From contig CM036199.1 of the NCBI GenBank assembly GCA_020631735.1, positions 23,911,553 to 23,975,552 of the forward strand: DNA of 64,000 nucleotides, given 5' to 3'. The position numbers were made by a program, and so were the translations under genes. Below are positions 32,997 to 44,619 of this stretch, piece by piece. Within the stretch, counting starts at the first letter, position 1, and the number at the start of each line of letters is the position of its first letter. This DNA comes from Saccharum officinarum. Taxonomy: Eukaryota > Streptophyta > Magnoliopsida > Poales > Poaceae. Below the pieces are notes generated by a model. The model saw only the letters and a program-made list of their open reading frames with translations, had not been told where the DNA came from and made no database searches.

Positions 32997-35900
32997 CTAC
33001 ATCATCATTTCCACCATGCGCAGGGAGAGGTCGTGGGCTTCAGCTACGTGAAAGCTGTCCTCTTCACAGGTATAGGCAACGAATACATTGCCTCTGAGAG
33101 TGAGGACTCCCTTTTCCATTGGCATCTTAAGCACCAAGTACCTGTAATTAGGTACGACCATGAATTTGGTGATCGCGGGGTGACTAAGGATAGCATGGTA
33201 GGTGCCCTCAAAGTCAGTGACTACGAAGTTGACGTAGTCAGTACGGAAGTAGTCTGCCGTGCCAAACTGCACAGGTAGGGTAATTTGCCCGAGAGGCGTA
33301 GAGCTCTGTCCGGGCAGGACCCCCCAGAACTGTGTGCCGTATGGCTTCAAGTCCACTTCAGATATGTTCAATGCTAAGAGGCTATTCTTGAACAGGATGT
33401 CGATGGAACTACCATCGTCGATGAGCACCCTGTCAAATTGCACTTTATTGATACAGGGACTGAGGACGAGAGCGAAACAACCTGGTTCGGGGATGGTGGC
33501 CCATTGATCTGCCCTGCTAAAGTTGATTTCTCGATGTGACCAGGGTGGTAGTCTTAGATATGCAATGAGGTCATCTGTCTTGGCCACGTTCAGGCAAGCA
33601 CGGGCGAGTAGCTTCCGCTCATGTTTGCTTTCAACAGACACCTTGCCCCCGACAATGGTTGCAACATGCCTCACCAGTTCCTGATACTGGTTCTTGGGGT
33701 TCTTGTCAGGATCATCCTCGTCATCGTCCCTGTGGTTACGCTGGTCTGTTGCGTCATCAGGCTTGGCAGCATTTTCTGAAGCCTGTTTGCGACGGTAGAT
33801 TTCCTTGAGGACCTTGCAGTTTTCCAATGTATGGTTGGACTTAGGATGAGCTGGGCAAGGCCTCTTCAAGGCTTTAGCGTAGTCTTCTTCATAATTGCGA
33901 CACCCACCAAATTTTTTCATGGCATTGACCTCGCCATCGTCATCGTGAGCACACTTGCCCTTGAAGTTGTCACGGCGATCGCCGTGCTGATTTATGTTGT
34001 CGCGCCGATCACAATTGTCGTTACGACGGTCCCTGATGTCGCTGCGACCTCTAAAGTCGTCGCGGCGGCGGTTTTTGTGGTAGTCGTCGCGTCGTGGAGA
34101 GTACGGTGCTTTGCTGGTGCCCTCGTTCAGCAGCTTCTTGGCGTCGTCGGCATCCGCATACTTGGCGGTGGTGAGGAGGTCGACCACCGTTATAGGCCGT
34201 TTACGAAGGAGCTTGTCCCTGAGGTTGTTGTGGTAGCGCAGACCTGTGATGAAGGCTTCAATAGCCTCGTTGTCGGTGATCCTAGGAATCCTGATGTGCA
34301 TATCTGAGAAGCGTCGGATGTACTCGTGCAATGGTTCGTCCCTGGCATCGCGGATGCTCTGAAGGTCATACTTGTTGCCTGGCTGTTCATAGGTAGCAAT
34401 GAAGTTTTCGATAAAGGCTTGACGCAAAGCATACCAAGAGTCGAAGTGGTTCTCTGGGAGACTGACAAGTCATTGGTGCCCCACTAGGCCGACCACCATG
34501 GGAAAGTAGTTGGCCATGACATGCTCGTCGCCCATAGCAGATCTGCAAGCGGTCTCGTAAAGTTGGACCCATAGCTCGGGATTGACCTTGTTGTCATAAT
34601 GGTTAAGCTTTTCAAGCTTATAACCTCTAGGCCAGATGACCTGTCGTAGGTGGTTGGTGAATTGCTTGGGGCTCGGGGGACCGTGGACCATATCGTACTC
34701 CATGCAACAACTGGTTTCATGGGACGCACGGTCCCGAGCTCTCTGTTCAATGCGAGGATGTAGGTCACGGTTGTTGAGGTCGCGACAAAGATCATAATTG
34801 CCATCATGGCGATCTCGTTCATCACCGTATTGTTGTCCTTGACGACGGTGGTCCCGGTGGTCATTACGCCGGTTGTCGCTGTGTCGGTCGTCGTCATTGT
34901 TATTGCGGCGGTGGCTGAGGTGGCGATTATCATCGCGGGGAGGGTTTCCACGATTGTCGTCGTTGCCTCCGTCAGCTCCTAGATTGACACCAGGAGCTAT
35001 GTTGTCCATAACGTGGTGGTATGTGCCAGCAGGTGCGCGTAAGCCACGTTGACCAGACCTGAAAGGTCGACTGGAGTGCTGGCGGCTCCTACTAGCCGCG
35101 CCAGACACGGACGGCCCCACGGCACGTTCATTGGTCTGAACCATGGCCGCCTGGAGATAAGCCTGCAAATCCTCCCGGATGTTTTGGATTTTTGGGGTAT
35201 CTGATAACCGCTTCAGGCTTTCAATGGCGACAACCACGTTGGCGCTTGGGGTTTTGAATACTGGTCTGTTCCCCACCATGTCGAAAGCATCATTGAGGTT
35301 GCGCCCTTGCAATCGATTACACCTAGCTACAGCGTCAGCTTCTTGCTGGTCATGGTCTGCTTGCTGTTGTGCTAGGCGTGCATCTTCATCTATGCGACAT
35401 TAAGCTCGGTCGGCATTGCGCTATTGTCACTCTTGTCACTGTTGATAGGTCTCGCCCCTAGCAGGTGGATCTTCATCTTGGCTAACCACGTTGATCATGG
35501 CGCCACGCCTTGGAGGGAAGGCCGGGATTCAAGGAAAGCCTGGAGGATATAACCTCTCCTCGTCACTGTTACTCACATGGTGTAATACCATGGTTTGAGT
35601 AGTCTTGTCGGACGCAGTGCTCGATCTGGAGCTCAAACGGCTATCTGTCTGGGTGGTATGGATCGAAACTTGATCAGAGCCCACCATATCAACAAAGTTG
35701 CGTGGTCGAGGTCGAGGTCGAGCGAAGCACCCTTCAGGAGTTGAAGTGACCACTAGATCTGTACCCAACCGTTAAAAATGGGTGGCTCGAGCAAGTCGAG
35801 TAGATATGTTGTAGCCGTTCGAGTTCTGCTCGGTAAACTGCTCTTGGAGCAAATCGACCAGAGCTAGAGTAAACGAGAGTTTGCCACTGAGCCGATCGAT

Positions 35901-36179
35901 GGAGTCGATCAGGTCGGTGTTGTCGAGTTTCCTCCCCTAGTAGCGAGGAAGGAGTCGATGAATTGCCGGCGTGGTCGGTGACGGTGCTGGTGCAGGCGGA
36001 GCCAGAGCCAGCGTAGTCGTAGTCGATGACGGTGTCGGGGAAGTAGTCGATGTAGATCGGATCTGCACCTCCTCCATGGCTGTGATGACGAAGTCGTTGG
36101 AGCCGGTGGTCTAGATGATCTGGCCGATCGTGAACGTGAGGCCCGCCGCCATGGCCATGGAATCGGGGAAGATGACCAT
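32997..36179 (-). pseudogene. gypsy-1 gag and aspartic protease
   Basis: Gag probably starts at 36179 (MVIFPDSMAMAAGL), just inside the PBS. Capsid-like sequence includes RQAFIENFIATYEQPGNKYD, PLHEYIRRFSDMHIRIP and the Cys/His remnant CPAHPKSNHTLENC. Very charged Arg/Asp repeats follow. The protease site is VLIDDGSSIDILF, where gypsy-2 has LMDGGSSLNIIY. The frame is broken by stops between 36100 and 35312 and again at ~34450, so it cannot make a full gag. Confidence 0.88.
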
Positions 36180-36209
36180 CTCGCACGCCTGAAAAGCAGT
36201 ACACACACC

Positions 36210-36227
36210 CCCTACCTAGCGCGCCAC
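36210..36227 (-). other. gypsy-1 primer binding site
   Basis: On the minus strand, immediately after the LTR end: TGGCGCGCTAGGTAGGGG (offset 1-2 nt). The equivalent in gypsy-2 differs at one base. The matching tRNA was not identified. Confidence 0.7.
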
Positions 36228-36734
36228 TGTCGACAAAACCTGGTCGACAGTCTATCAAGGGGTATGCCCAAGGTAGTAGATTGTCGGCAAACAGGTGTGC
36301 AAGCCACGAATGAGATGGTGATGCAGAACAACACGCGGGTTTACCCAGGTTCAGGCCGCCGTGTGGGCGTAATACCTTACGTCCTGCTCTGCTTTGTTAT
36401 TGCTGTCTCAAACAATGTATTACAAGCTAGATTGCCCTAGAGTATGTTTCGATATTCTTAAAGGGGGTCCCCTGCCCTCCTTATATAGTTCGGGAGACAG
36501 AGTTACAAATCTGGAAACTAATCTTAGCCGGTTACAATTGCCATATGGAGCCGGATAAGAATTCCTAACCTAACCGACCAAGACCTTGCTCGATCCCCAA
36601 GTCTGATTTGATGCCTTGCGCGAGACTCTATCTCGATGATCTGGATCGCGCGTAGTCATGTAATGGGACAGACCGTCTGGTCTGGGCTTTGCCCATGTCT
36701 AGCCATAAGTGTATAGGGGTTTATCCCCCCCACA
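36228..36734 (-). repeat. gypsy-1 5' LTR (right)
   Basis: TGTCGACAAAACCTGG...CCCCACA, about 94% identical by eye to the left LTR. Most differences are C/T or G/A changes, typical of methylation decay. Confidence 0.92.
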
Positions 36735-37060
36735 CAGCAGCGCGCCGGTGTGGGCCACGGCGCGGGGGATGGCGGTGGCGGCGTGGCAGATTGGGCGAGC
36801 GGCCACGGTGTGCGGCGCGGAGTATGGAGAGGAGCGCGGAGCAGCGCGGGATTGGGGCGGATGCAATGCCGCCGCGCTGGAGAAAGCCACGACAAGCGGC
36901 CTCGCACTGCCTACGGTGAGGAGCCTCGCGCTAGAGAAGGGAGCCACGCTGTCTTTTTTTTTTAGAAGTAGACTGGCGAGCGGCGCTAGATAAGGCGAAG
37001 TGCGGACGTGCGACGTTCGGATGGACTGACGCCCGCGTCATATCATTATCGTTTATAATT
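36735..37060. repeat. GC-rich repeat flank of gypsy-1
   Basis: GC-rich sequence, followed by TTTTTTTTTTTAGAAGTAG at 36952-36970, that resumes the repeat interrupted at 22765 (GGGGATGGC motifs on both sides). The ORFs here are composition-driven. Confidence 0.45.
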
Positions 37061-37877
37061 TGACGAGAAAATCTAGACTCCGCTTATATAGTTCACTCAT
37101 CAACAGGTAAAATCAACGTTTTCCTCGACTGTGCCTACTAGATGGCCTTGTGGGCTGTTATCGTAACCAGTTCTTTTCAGGCCTGCGTGGGCTGCACGGC
37201 GACAACGCGAGAATGCGAGATACGGCCCAGACGCCATGAGGCTCATTTCGATGGCGTTGGTGACAACGTGACATGGGCGCCAACCAAGCTGTACGTTGGC
37301 GAGGAGCTGCGTCGCTACGAGCCGACGAGTCACGACTACCAGGCACGCGGTCCCCTGGCGCTGCCCCTGCCGTCGGCCGTCGGCGACTGGTATGGGCACA
37401 CTGCACCGATGCCGCTGCATCGTGGGGCACGAGCGCCGGCGCGCATGCAGGAACGTACGCCACCTGGGCAACGGATTCTCTGGTGCGCAAGATCCCTCCC
37501 TCGCCTAGACAACAACCGATGTTCCATCCATTTTTTTGGTGCCTATACTCATCTCAGTTTTTTATATTAACGGAACTATTAACTCGCTCAACTGATGAAC
37601 TCAAATAAATACACACATTATTGCTAATGCCTGAAGAACGTCTTTGTTGGATCCCTGAGGTTGTTGCGTACTTGCATGCTTTTAAGTCTTGCCGCTCGTT
37701 CCATCAAATATTGGTCCATCACCACAGCACTCCATTTGCAACCACGGCTAGTAGTGGTGGCAGGCACGTTATTTCCCGGTTTAGGAACAGGGGTTTTCAC
37801 GTGGACATTTCTGTTAACATCCTTTGGAACTGAATTTTTTTGAGCAACCTTTGAAACCGAAGTGTGCCTCGTTACTC
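37061..37877. other. Intergenic region, no gene recognised
   Basis: A 142-codon plus frame (37142-37570) and overlapping minus frames exist in GC-rich sequence. None has a recognisable domain, and I see no splice or promoter context. It may be a captured gene fragment. Confidence 0.35.
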
Positions 37878-38748
37878 GTTAGAGCGTCTGGTATGGCCTC
37901 AGCAACCCACCCACGCCTGGTTGCTAGCAATAGCATCCGCGTGCTAGTGGGCTCAAGGGCCAGTATTGGCCGCAGCAGCTGCCAGTGAACTAGGCCTCAA
38001 TTCCGTAGACTGGAGTACTGGACGCTGGCGCTCCAGCAGTTCCCAATACAAACTCTCCCGATAAAAAGGTAATGGAGCTACCCCAATACAATATCTAGGA
38101 TTATTGGGAGAGATGTTGCAGTAGAGCACCAATAATCTCCCTCAATAAGTGAAACCCACCTGTCAGCAACAATTTATTTATTTAGTTTTTTTTTTGTTTT
38201 TCTTCTCTCCCCTCGGTCCATCTCTCCCGCGTCGGGACCGCAGAAGTCGCCGCCGTGCAGCGCCGCCCGCTCAGCCTCACTACGTGCCTGCTGCTCCCCA
38301 CCACGGCCACCGCGCGCGCGCAGCTCCCCAGTGCGGCTTCCACCGCGCGTTCGCCGCTCCCCACGGCAGCTTCGCGCCCGTGGCTCGCCCGCTCCCCACC
38401 GTGGCCCCGGCCTAGAGTCAACCCGCCCCCGCCAGATGTGCCTAGATCCAGCTGCACCCATGGCAGCCTACCTCGCCTGCTATGCACGCTGTGCGGCGAC
38501 CTCCGTGGCCGGATTTCTTGAGCGTCGTGGCTGTGCAGAGAGGAAAAATGACAGTTATTGTGGGGTCCACACTATTGGGGGAGATGCAACTCCCCTTTCA
38601 TTTGAGGGGAGATGAGCAAGATATTAGTGGCCACCAAAAAAAGGAGAGTTATTGGGGGACTGCTAGAGAAGGAAAAGTGGGCTATCTCTCCAATATGACC
38701 GTTTTATGGGGACGAGAGGTGGGATTGGGGGATGGCTGGAGATGCTCT
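37878..38748. mobile_element. Non-autonomous DNA element with GC-rich interior
   Basis: Ends GTTAGAGCGTCTGGTATGG and its imperfect inverse (...GGAGATGCTCTAAC). Subterminal motifs repeat in inverse: AATCTCCCTCAATA against ATTGGGGGAGATG. The middle (about 38205-38525) is a GC-rich block resembling coding DNA, as in gene-capturing MULE or hAT derivatives. No target duplication was recognised. Confidence 0.5.
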
Positions 38749-38759
38749 AACCAAATTTC

Positions 38760-39090
38760 CGTCACTAATAAGTATCATCATTGGTTGCTTGTACAACCTT
38801 TATTTAGTTCCCACAGTGCAATTTACTTCTGTTTAATTACCTGCACGAGATGTATCTAGATTTGGAACCGAAGAGTATAAAAAAATCAAGTTGGCCCTCG
38901 CAAATGGCGCGAGGAGCTAGTTCACTTATTGTATTATTTGATTTTTTATTTTAATATTATAATTGTTGGAAAAGTACTTTTGTATCTACTGGTACTTTCA
39001 TTTTTTTCTATTTTCTAGCTAATTAATTGAGAAATACTATTCATATAATGGCTTTTTTTAATTATGGATGGTATATTAGTAAATTGTGTT
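38760..39090. other. AT-rich spacer
   Basis: No feature recognised. Confidence 0.4.
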
Positions 39091-39104
39091 TGCCCTTAAG
39101 CCCG

Positions 39105-39590
39105 AGGCAGGCGTGTCATTGTGGTCGACGTGGAACAGGTGGCGGCACGCCGGCAGCTGCCACACCATGTCGCTCGCCCGCACGTCCTCCAGGCACACGC
39201 ACAACATGCAGCTGCGTGGCTGCTATTCCTGCGTAGAAGTTGAGAGTTCCGTCCCCTTCTTCGCCGCGGCCGGCTCCTATGCAAACGTCGGTAGTAGAGC
39301 TGCGATCGCGGCATCCGCAGGCAGATCCTCTAGGCCGCACGCGCACCTGTGGTGTACCACCAACCGTACCCCGGAGCGGCAGGTCGCTGCTGCTCCGTTT
39401 CCCGTGGCCGCGAGCCACCCGACGAGCCCGAGCAGGAGCACGACGGCACCTGTGACGGCACAGGTCCTGGAGATAGTGACCGTGGCAGCCAGCACGACGA
39501 AGAGCAGCAGCGAGAGGCGCAGGACACCACGATGCAGTAGCGCGCAGGCACAACTCTCGTCGTGGTCCTCGGCCTCTCCCGCGCTCGCGG
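39105..39590 (-). pseudogene. ATL-type RING-H2 E3 ubiquitin ligase fragment
   Basis: Read on the minus strand, one frame carries a hydrophobic N-terminal segment (LSLLLFVVLAATV, then VVLLLGLVGWLAA) and a GLD-like motif (GLEDLPADAAIAALLPTFA). An in-frame TAG stands where ATL proteins usually have Tyr. In the same frame beyond the stop comes CVCLEDVRASDMVWQLPAC, then RHLFHVDH. That order (membrane anchor, GLD motif, RING-H2) is the ATL family layout. The RING is damaged: the first Cys of the CxxC pair is Leu and the Cys after HVD is His. The sequence ends before the last two Cys ligands. ATL proteins are membrane-bound ubiquitin ligases; this copy cannot be functional. Neighbours are transposons, so it may be a captured or relict duplicate. 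Confidence 0.75.
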
Positions 39591-39599
39591 TGCAGCGTT

Positions 39600-40133
39600 A
39601 GCATGTCCGTGGTTCCCTGCTTTTGGAACTGTTCAAGTGTGTAGATCGAGGAATCCGGAGCTGCGAGAGGAGACGATCGCGCTAGAAACAGGCGTGCGCT
39701 GCGCCGGTTCGTGGCTGGTTGCTTGCTATTAATATACTGAAAGTACCAGATTACCCCCTTCTTCGAAATAAATAAATACAGAAAAATCCATAACTGGTCT
39801 ACCTTTGGTACTGGTCCCATCTATTTTGGTACTGTCCTCACCAATTTGGTACTTATGAGTACTTTCATATGGATACCTCCTATTTTTCCACCGTCTGATC
39901 TTTGCTTGTGGATGGCCGATATTTTTTTTCAACCATTGTAAAATTTCTCTTTTTTGAAATAGTTTCATTTATTTATTTGATTATAATTATTTCATCTCGA
40001 TTTGCCTTTACTTATTCTATTGGCATTAACTTCAACTTTGACTAACTAGGGTCATCTTTCTTGTCATTTCCTTTTTTTCTATTATAATCTCTGGACTAAG
40101 CAATTTTTGCTGGGGACAAATCAAGTAACCTAT
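39600..40133. other. AT-rich intergenic region
   Basis: No gene or repeat recognised. A TACCAAATTGG-like dyad occurs around 39830-39855. Confidence 0.4.
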
Positions 40134-40237
40134 GGCCTTGTTCGCTTGAACTTATCAGATATGGTACAGTATTTTTCTCACACAACAAATCAGCGAACAA
40201 TACTTTTCAGCCTGACTTTTCAGCGAAGCGAACAGGG
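40134..40237. mobile_element. Small MITE, GGCCTTGTTCGCTTG type
   Basis: About 104 bp with ends GGCCTTGTTCGCTT and AAGCGAACAGGG and a self-complementary middle (TCAGCGAA). A very common grass family. Confidence 0.8.
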
Positions 40238-40603
40238 TTTTAAAGTCTTTATCTAGCTCCTTGGCTCTCTTACATATTTAAATTTGAGATGATCTTACTT
40301 CTTCTATTATGGATCTATACTTTTTTTCCCTATATTACCATTTATGAGTCATAATGCTTTACATGACTTGGAGCCATCCTCTGGGAGTCTGACACCATCA
40401 TTTAGTTCTACGTAATCATGAGTCAAGTTAATATACAACTTATTATACAATAAGTCATCATTTTAGTTGTCTCGTGATAACTTGCATTCCTTAATTTGTG
40501 TATAGAATAGAAGGAACATTGTGAGTTGTGCGACAATCACAACTCGTACAATGGTGTCAGATTTATGGCATAAGTCCTAAGTTTTAGCCTATTAGGTGAT
40601 TAT
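40238..40603. other. AT-rich spacer left of the copia element
   Basis: No feature recognised. Confidence 0.4.
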
Positions 40604-41023
40604 TGTTAATACTTATAATCGGCTAGGAGTAGATCTAGCGGGTGATTTCACTGGAAATGGATAACAAGTTCTTCTATCTAAAACATGAACTGGAAAGAAA
40701 GAGAGAGAGAGAGGTTAGCTGCCTGAACCGCCATAGTTGGAGGAGGAAGAAATCGCCATGGCAGTGGCGACGCAGTGAGGGGCGGCGGCGGCGCGGTGCC
40801 GGAGGCGAGGTGCGACGGTCCGGTGGTGGCACTTTTCGCTGCTTCAGCACTCCCTCGATCGGTAGGGTTAGGGCAGTCGGTGGGGAACTCGGACGGCTGC
40901 GATCAACCTCATGTCTAGTGCCCTAGCCCCCACCTCCCTCTTACAGTGCTGCGCGATAGGGGCCCACCAGCCAGGTCAACGGCTGGGCGCCCCCGATCAG
41001 GGCAGGAGGAGATCAACCAAACA
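40604..41023 (-). repeat. Probable 3' LTR of the degraded copia element
   Basis: On the minus strand the internal side reads AAGGGGGAGAATG, a polypurine tract, followed by TGTTTGGTTGATCTCC as LTR start. The far end is placed at TGTTAAT (plus, 40604) because it would end ...AACA. That boundary is uncertain. The 94-codon plus frame here is accidental. Confidence 0.55.
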
Positions 41024-42945
41024 TTCTCCCCCTTAATCTCATCTTATCACTTAAACTTTAGACTTAAACTTAACATACGTATCACTTTTCCCATTCCATC
41101 ACAGATCATCACATAGAGCGTACTCCATCATAACGGTTAGTACCATTAGATTAAACAACTACTATAGACCTCTCTGTTTTGAAACAGATTCTCAACTAGA
41201 CCCTTATTGTCTAGAAATCATAGGCTTTCTCGTAAACCCATGTCGACTGTGTGTTCTTTGAACGCAATGGGTGGTTAGCCTTTAGTGAGCGGATCCGCAA
41301 GTACTTGCTCAATACTTTCAATATAATTCTGGATTTTCTCCTTTATAATGTATAACTTAATTTCAATGTGTTTGGCAGCACACTTGATCTGTTATCATAG
41401 GAGTGAACTACTTAAATGGTTATTGCTGCTAGCTACCATTATCAACTTCGGGTGCAAGTTTTCTTATCCATTTTGTCTGTCCCGTAGCCTCATAACATGC
41501 TATATCATAACTTTGCATCACTGATGATACCAAAACTGTTTCATTGGAGCTTTTCCACAATAAACTCTAACTGTGAGTGTTAGCATCTACTGTGGATTTC
41601 ACTACGCATCTCGTCGAAACTTAACATTTATACCCACAACTATTTGAGAGTACTTGTTCTTTCTTGCTCAGCATGAGGCTTATAATACTTTGTAAAATTG
41701 CAAGACATTCTTAACTCCATTCCAGTGATCTATATCTGGACTGGATTTTTGCCAAAACAACCCGGATACGTGAACTATGTCAGGGTAAGTTCTTATTTGT
41801 GCACTCATAAAGCTTTCAACAGCTGAAGCATATGGAACCATGTTCATTTGATCTATCTCATATTGGTTCCTGGAACACTAAAGTTCCCAAATCTATTACC
41901 CTTGACCATAGGAGCAGGCGTAGGTTTACTCGCATGCATAATTTATTTTTTTAGAAACTTTTCTAAGTATACATTTGAGATAGTTCTAATACCCCTTTTT
42001 CTTCTGTCTCAGTAAATTCTAATTCCTAGAACGAATGACGCTTCACCGAGATCATTCTTATTGAAACTTGAGGACAAGTACTTCTTCTTCAACAGTAGAT
42101 TAAAACCACTACTAGCAAGAAGATATCATCCACATGCAGGATTCGGAAAATAAATTTTCCATTCTTGAACTTTGCAGAACGCTATTGTCATTATCATTCT
42201 CTTTAAACTCAAACTTTCTAATTGATTCTTCAACTCTAAATACTACTTTCTAGAGACTTTCTCTAATCCTTAAATCATTTCTTCAGCCAGCATCCCTTAT
42301 GTTCTTTTCCTTCCACAATAAAATCTTTGGGTTGTGCCATGTAAACTTTTCATACAAATCCCCGTTAAGAAATACCATCTTTACATATATCTGATGTAAC
42401 TTTAAATCGTAATGTGCTACTAACACTCATTGTAATGTATTCCTTCTCTTTGTGTGATTCCTTTCGCCACAAGTCGCACTATATATCTTTCTATATTCCC
42501 TTTGGAGCCACATTATGTCTTGTAGGCTCATTTACAGCCTACTGTTTTGGCTCCATTAGAAATTACTTCTGAGTCCCAAACATCGTTGATAACTTTCGAT
42601 TTCATTTCATCTTAGGCGAGTGAGCGCTTCTCATGGCTTCTTCAATTGAGGTGGGATTACCCTCCATTTGAATTTCGCTAACATAGAGTTCATAGTCATC
42701 AGAAATAGCTAGTTTTCTTATTCTTTGAGACCTTCTGGGGCCTCAGCTACTGGCACTTCTTTCATATGGGGCTATTGTTGCTCTTTCATTGCCAAGAGGC
42801 AATTGATTCTACAGGCTCCTATATTACAAGATCCTTGTTTACTTATTCATCTTCTTGAAGAGCTAACAACATGTGTTGTATAAGTCATACAACATCAACA
42901 GGTATTGAGCAATTTGTTGCTCTTAAAACACTAGAGTGGGCATGC
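41024..42945 (-). pseudogene. Degraded Ty1/copia pol (RT-RNase H)
   Basis: Translating the minus strand through many stops gives recognisable copia landmarks in order. LRRSQR/DDYE-like and PTSIEEAMRSAHS (RT start) are near 42640-42730. KTVGC- and LVAKG-like pieces are near 42430-42560. LADPLTKG and FKEHTVDMGL (RNase H tail) are near 41240-41300. There is no frame over 60 codons, so the copy is very old. Confidence 0.75.
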
Positions 42946-44510
42946 AATCCCACTTCTATTCAAGTCCTAGGTATCTACATACCACGCAGGTTGAACATCT
43001 TGGAGGAACAACCACCTTAGTCCTTCATACCTTTACTCGAGGACGAGCAAAGGGCCAAGTGTGGGGGAGCTTGTTGGCGGTGCTTAAGTCATATTTTACC
43101 CCGCCAACATTTACATAAAATGATTGCCAAACTTAGTGAATAGGGCTTTACACTAACATATTCCACAAGTTTTGGTGATGGTTCATTTGCAGGAGGGCAT
43201 ATATGGAAATACACATAAATGGGCCAAGAAATATATGAAAAGCATGGGAAGAGAAAGAGGCCCACTTACCAGACAATCCGGGCCTCAACATGGATCAAAA
43301 TGCCTAACAATGAACCCAAGAAGTGGAGGCCCAAAACCCAGTCCAAATCCATCTCGGACCACAGGAGCAGGCCCGGGTAAAATGAACGCCCAGGATGCAT
43401 CCGGACTCCATTTTAGGCCATCCACCCGTCCACGGAAAGCTAACGAAAAGATCTACGTCATCGCAAAAGATAGGCCTAAGGGAGCCTAGCCAGGGCACGG
43501 GTGTGCCCCTGGCACGGCCGCTCCTCTGTAGACGCAAAACGGGCCTAGTCTTCACGTGCCGACAGCTGCCACGTCACCCATGTTGGTTGCAGGGTGCACT
43601 GCCCGATTCAGTGTACCTGGATACCAAAATGAGGTTAGTTTGGGGGGGAGTAAAGGGGGAATATTCTATGGCACATCCTCCCCCCACCTCCTATAAATAG
43701 AGCCTCACTCCCCCTCTCATACACACCACTCCAAGGGGGCAAGAGCACCTAGCAAGAGCTAGAGCCTCACCTCTAAGGGCTATGCAAGTGAGATGTGAGG
43801 GAGAGAGTGGGGTAGAGCTGGACTTGTCGGCATCTCCCCGAGCTTGTGCCCGGGAGCCGGGCTTGTCGATGTTTCCCCGAGCTTGTACCTCTACGAGCAA
43901 GTGCTTGACTCCTTAATGGGATCTTGGCTAAGTAAGTGTTCATGTTTCTTAGTCTTTTATGTCTTTCATTTAGTTGAGCTTTACTTATACTTGTTTGCAA
44001 GTTCGTTGTCCGTCCCCGTGGCGGATGCTCTAGCGAGAGGGTCCCTGATAGAGATGGATCGCCCTTCGAGCCGCTAGAGTAGTAGTCGATAGCGTAGACG
44101 TGGTGTCTAGACTAGAGGCTACCTTCGTTTGCCTCACACTCTTCGGTTGAGGGGTAGGCGGCAGGTGGTGACAGCCCTATCTATCCCTAAAACTCCTCCA
44201 TGTTCGGGTGTGGCGTAGAGCAAACTATATGCTATTGGCTAGCATCGCTTGGCAGACCAGGTGATCACTAGTGCTCGAAGTAAACAAGTAAAAGTAGTGT
44301 ATCACTATCCTTAAGACCTAAGAGATATAGGGATCTATCTCTACGCCACTTTCTATCTCTACCCTTGGGCTGTCCTTGGACGAACAAGCTAGAAGAGATT
44401 ACCTCCATTCTCTGTGGAAAATACGATGCCCTGAATACTTCTAGATGAAGGCTACAACAGTAATTCCGTACGCTTATAGATTCTTCTGCATTTGTTAAGA
44501 AATACCAACA
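42946..44510 (+). mobile_element. LTR with a short 3' internal remnant, inserted in the copia element
   Basis: CATGC occurs at 42941-42945 and 44511-44515, and copia-like sequence continues on both sides. About 126 bp precede the LTR, including ACTCGAGGACGAGCAAAG and a polypurine tract (GTGTGGGGGAG), as before the 3' LTR of many grass elements. Most of the element is missing, so this is either a truncated insertion or a deletion product. The CATGC match could be chance. Confidence 0.6.
43072..44510 (+). repeat. 1.44-kb LTR (TGTTGG...CCAACA)
   Basis: Perfect 6-bp inverted ends TGTTGG and CCAACA. TATAAATA at 43692-43699 followed by a transcript-like leader fits a U3-R boundary. The second LTR is absent from the window. 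Confidence 0.75.
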
Positions 44511-44619
44511 CATGCTCTCTCAGATTACTCCATCTTCTGTAAAGATAGTGTATCTTTAAATTTTCTTATTTGGGTTTATTCTGTTAAAACCTACCTCATA
44601 TGGCGTTTTAAGCACCATC
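44511..44619 (-). pseudogene. Copia relic, upstream (integrase-like) piece
   Basis: The minus strand contains VLKTPYEV, resembling the (K)TPYE motif near the end of copia integrase, followed by stops. It links the copia relic across the LTR insertion. The gypsy LTR starting at 44620 interrupts it again. Confidence 0.5.

Larger units (their letters stand above)
22766..36734 (-). mobile_element. Ty3/gypsy retrotransposon, Tat/RIRE2 type, decayed (gypsy-1)
   Basis: Two direct LTRs (22766-23271, 36228-36734) enclose gag, protease, RT, RNase H and integrase on the minus strand, in the gypsy order. An antisense extra gene on the plus strand (24755-27087) lies toward the 3' LTR. The primer binding site next to the right LTR starts TGGCGCGC, as in gypsy-2. 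By eye the LTRs differ at about 30 of ~505 positions, so the insertion is old. Pol is broken by several stops and frameshifts and by a solo LTR (29986-31873). The 5 bp on either side (GTGGC, CAGCA) do not match. Confidence 0.93.

Noticed and set aside
37142..37570. 142-codon plus frame considered as a host gene
   Set aside because: No motif, no promoter or splice context, and equally long minus frames overlap it. Kept only as an unannotated stretch.
40551..40565. TGGTGTCAGATTTATGG near 40549 as a plus-strand primer binding site
   Set aside because: Matches a Met-type site only partly, and no LTR end or element body follows on the plus strand.
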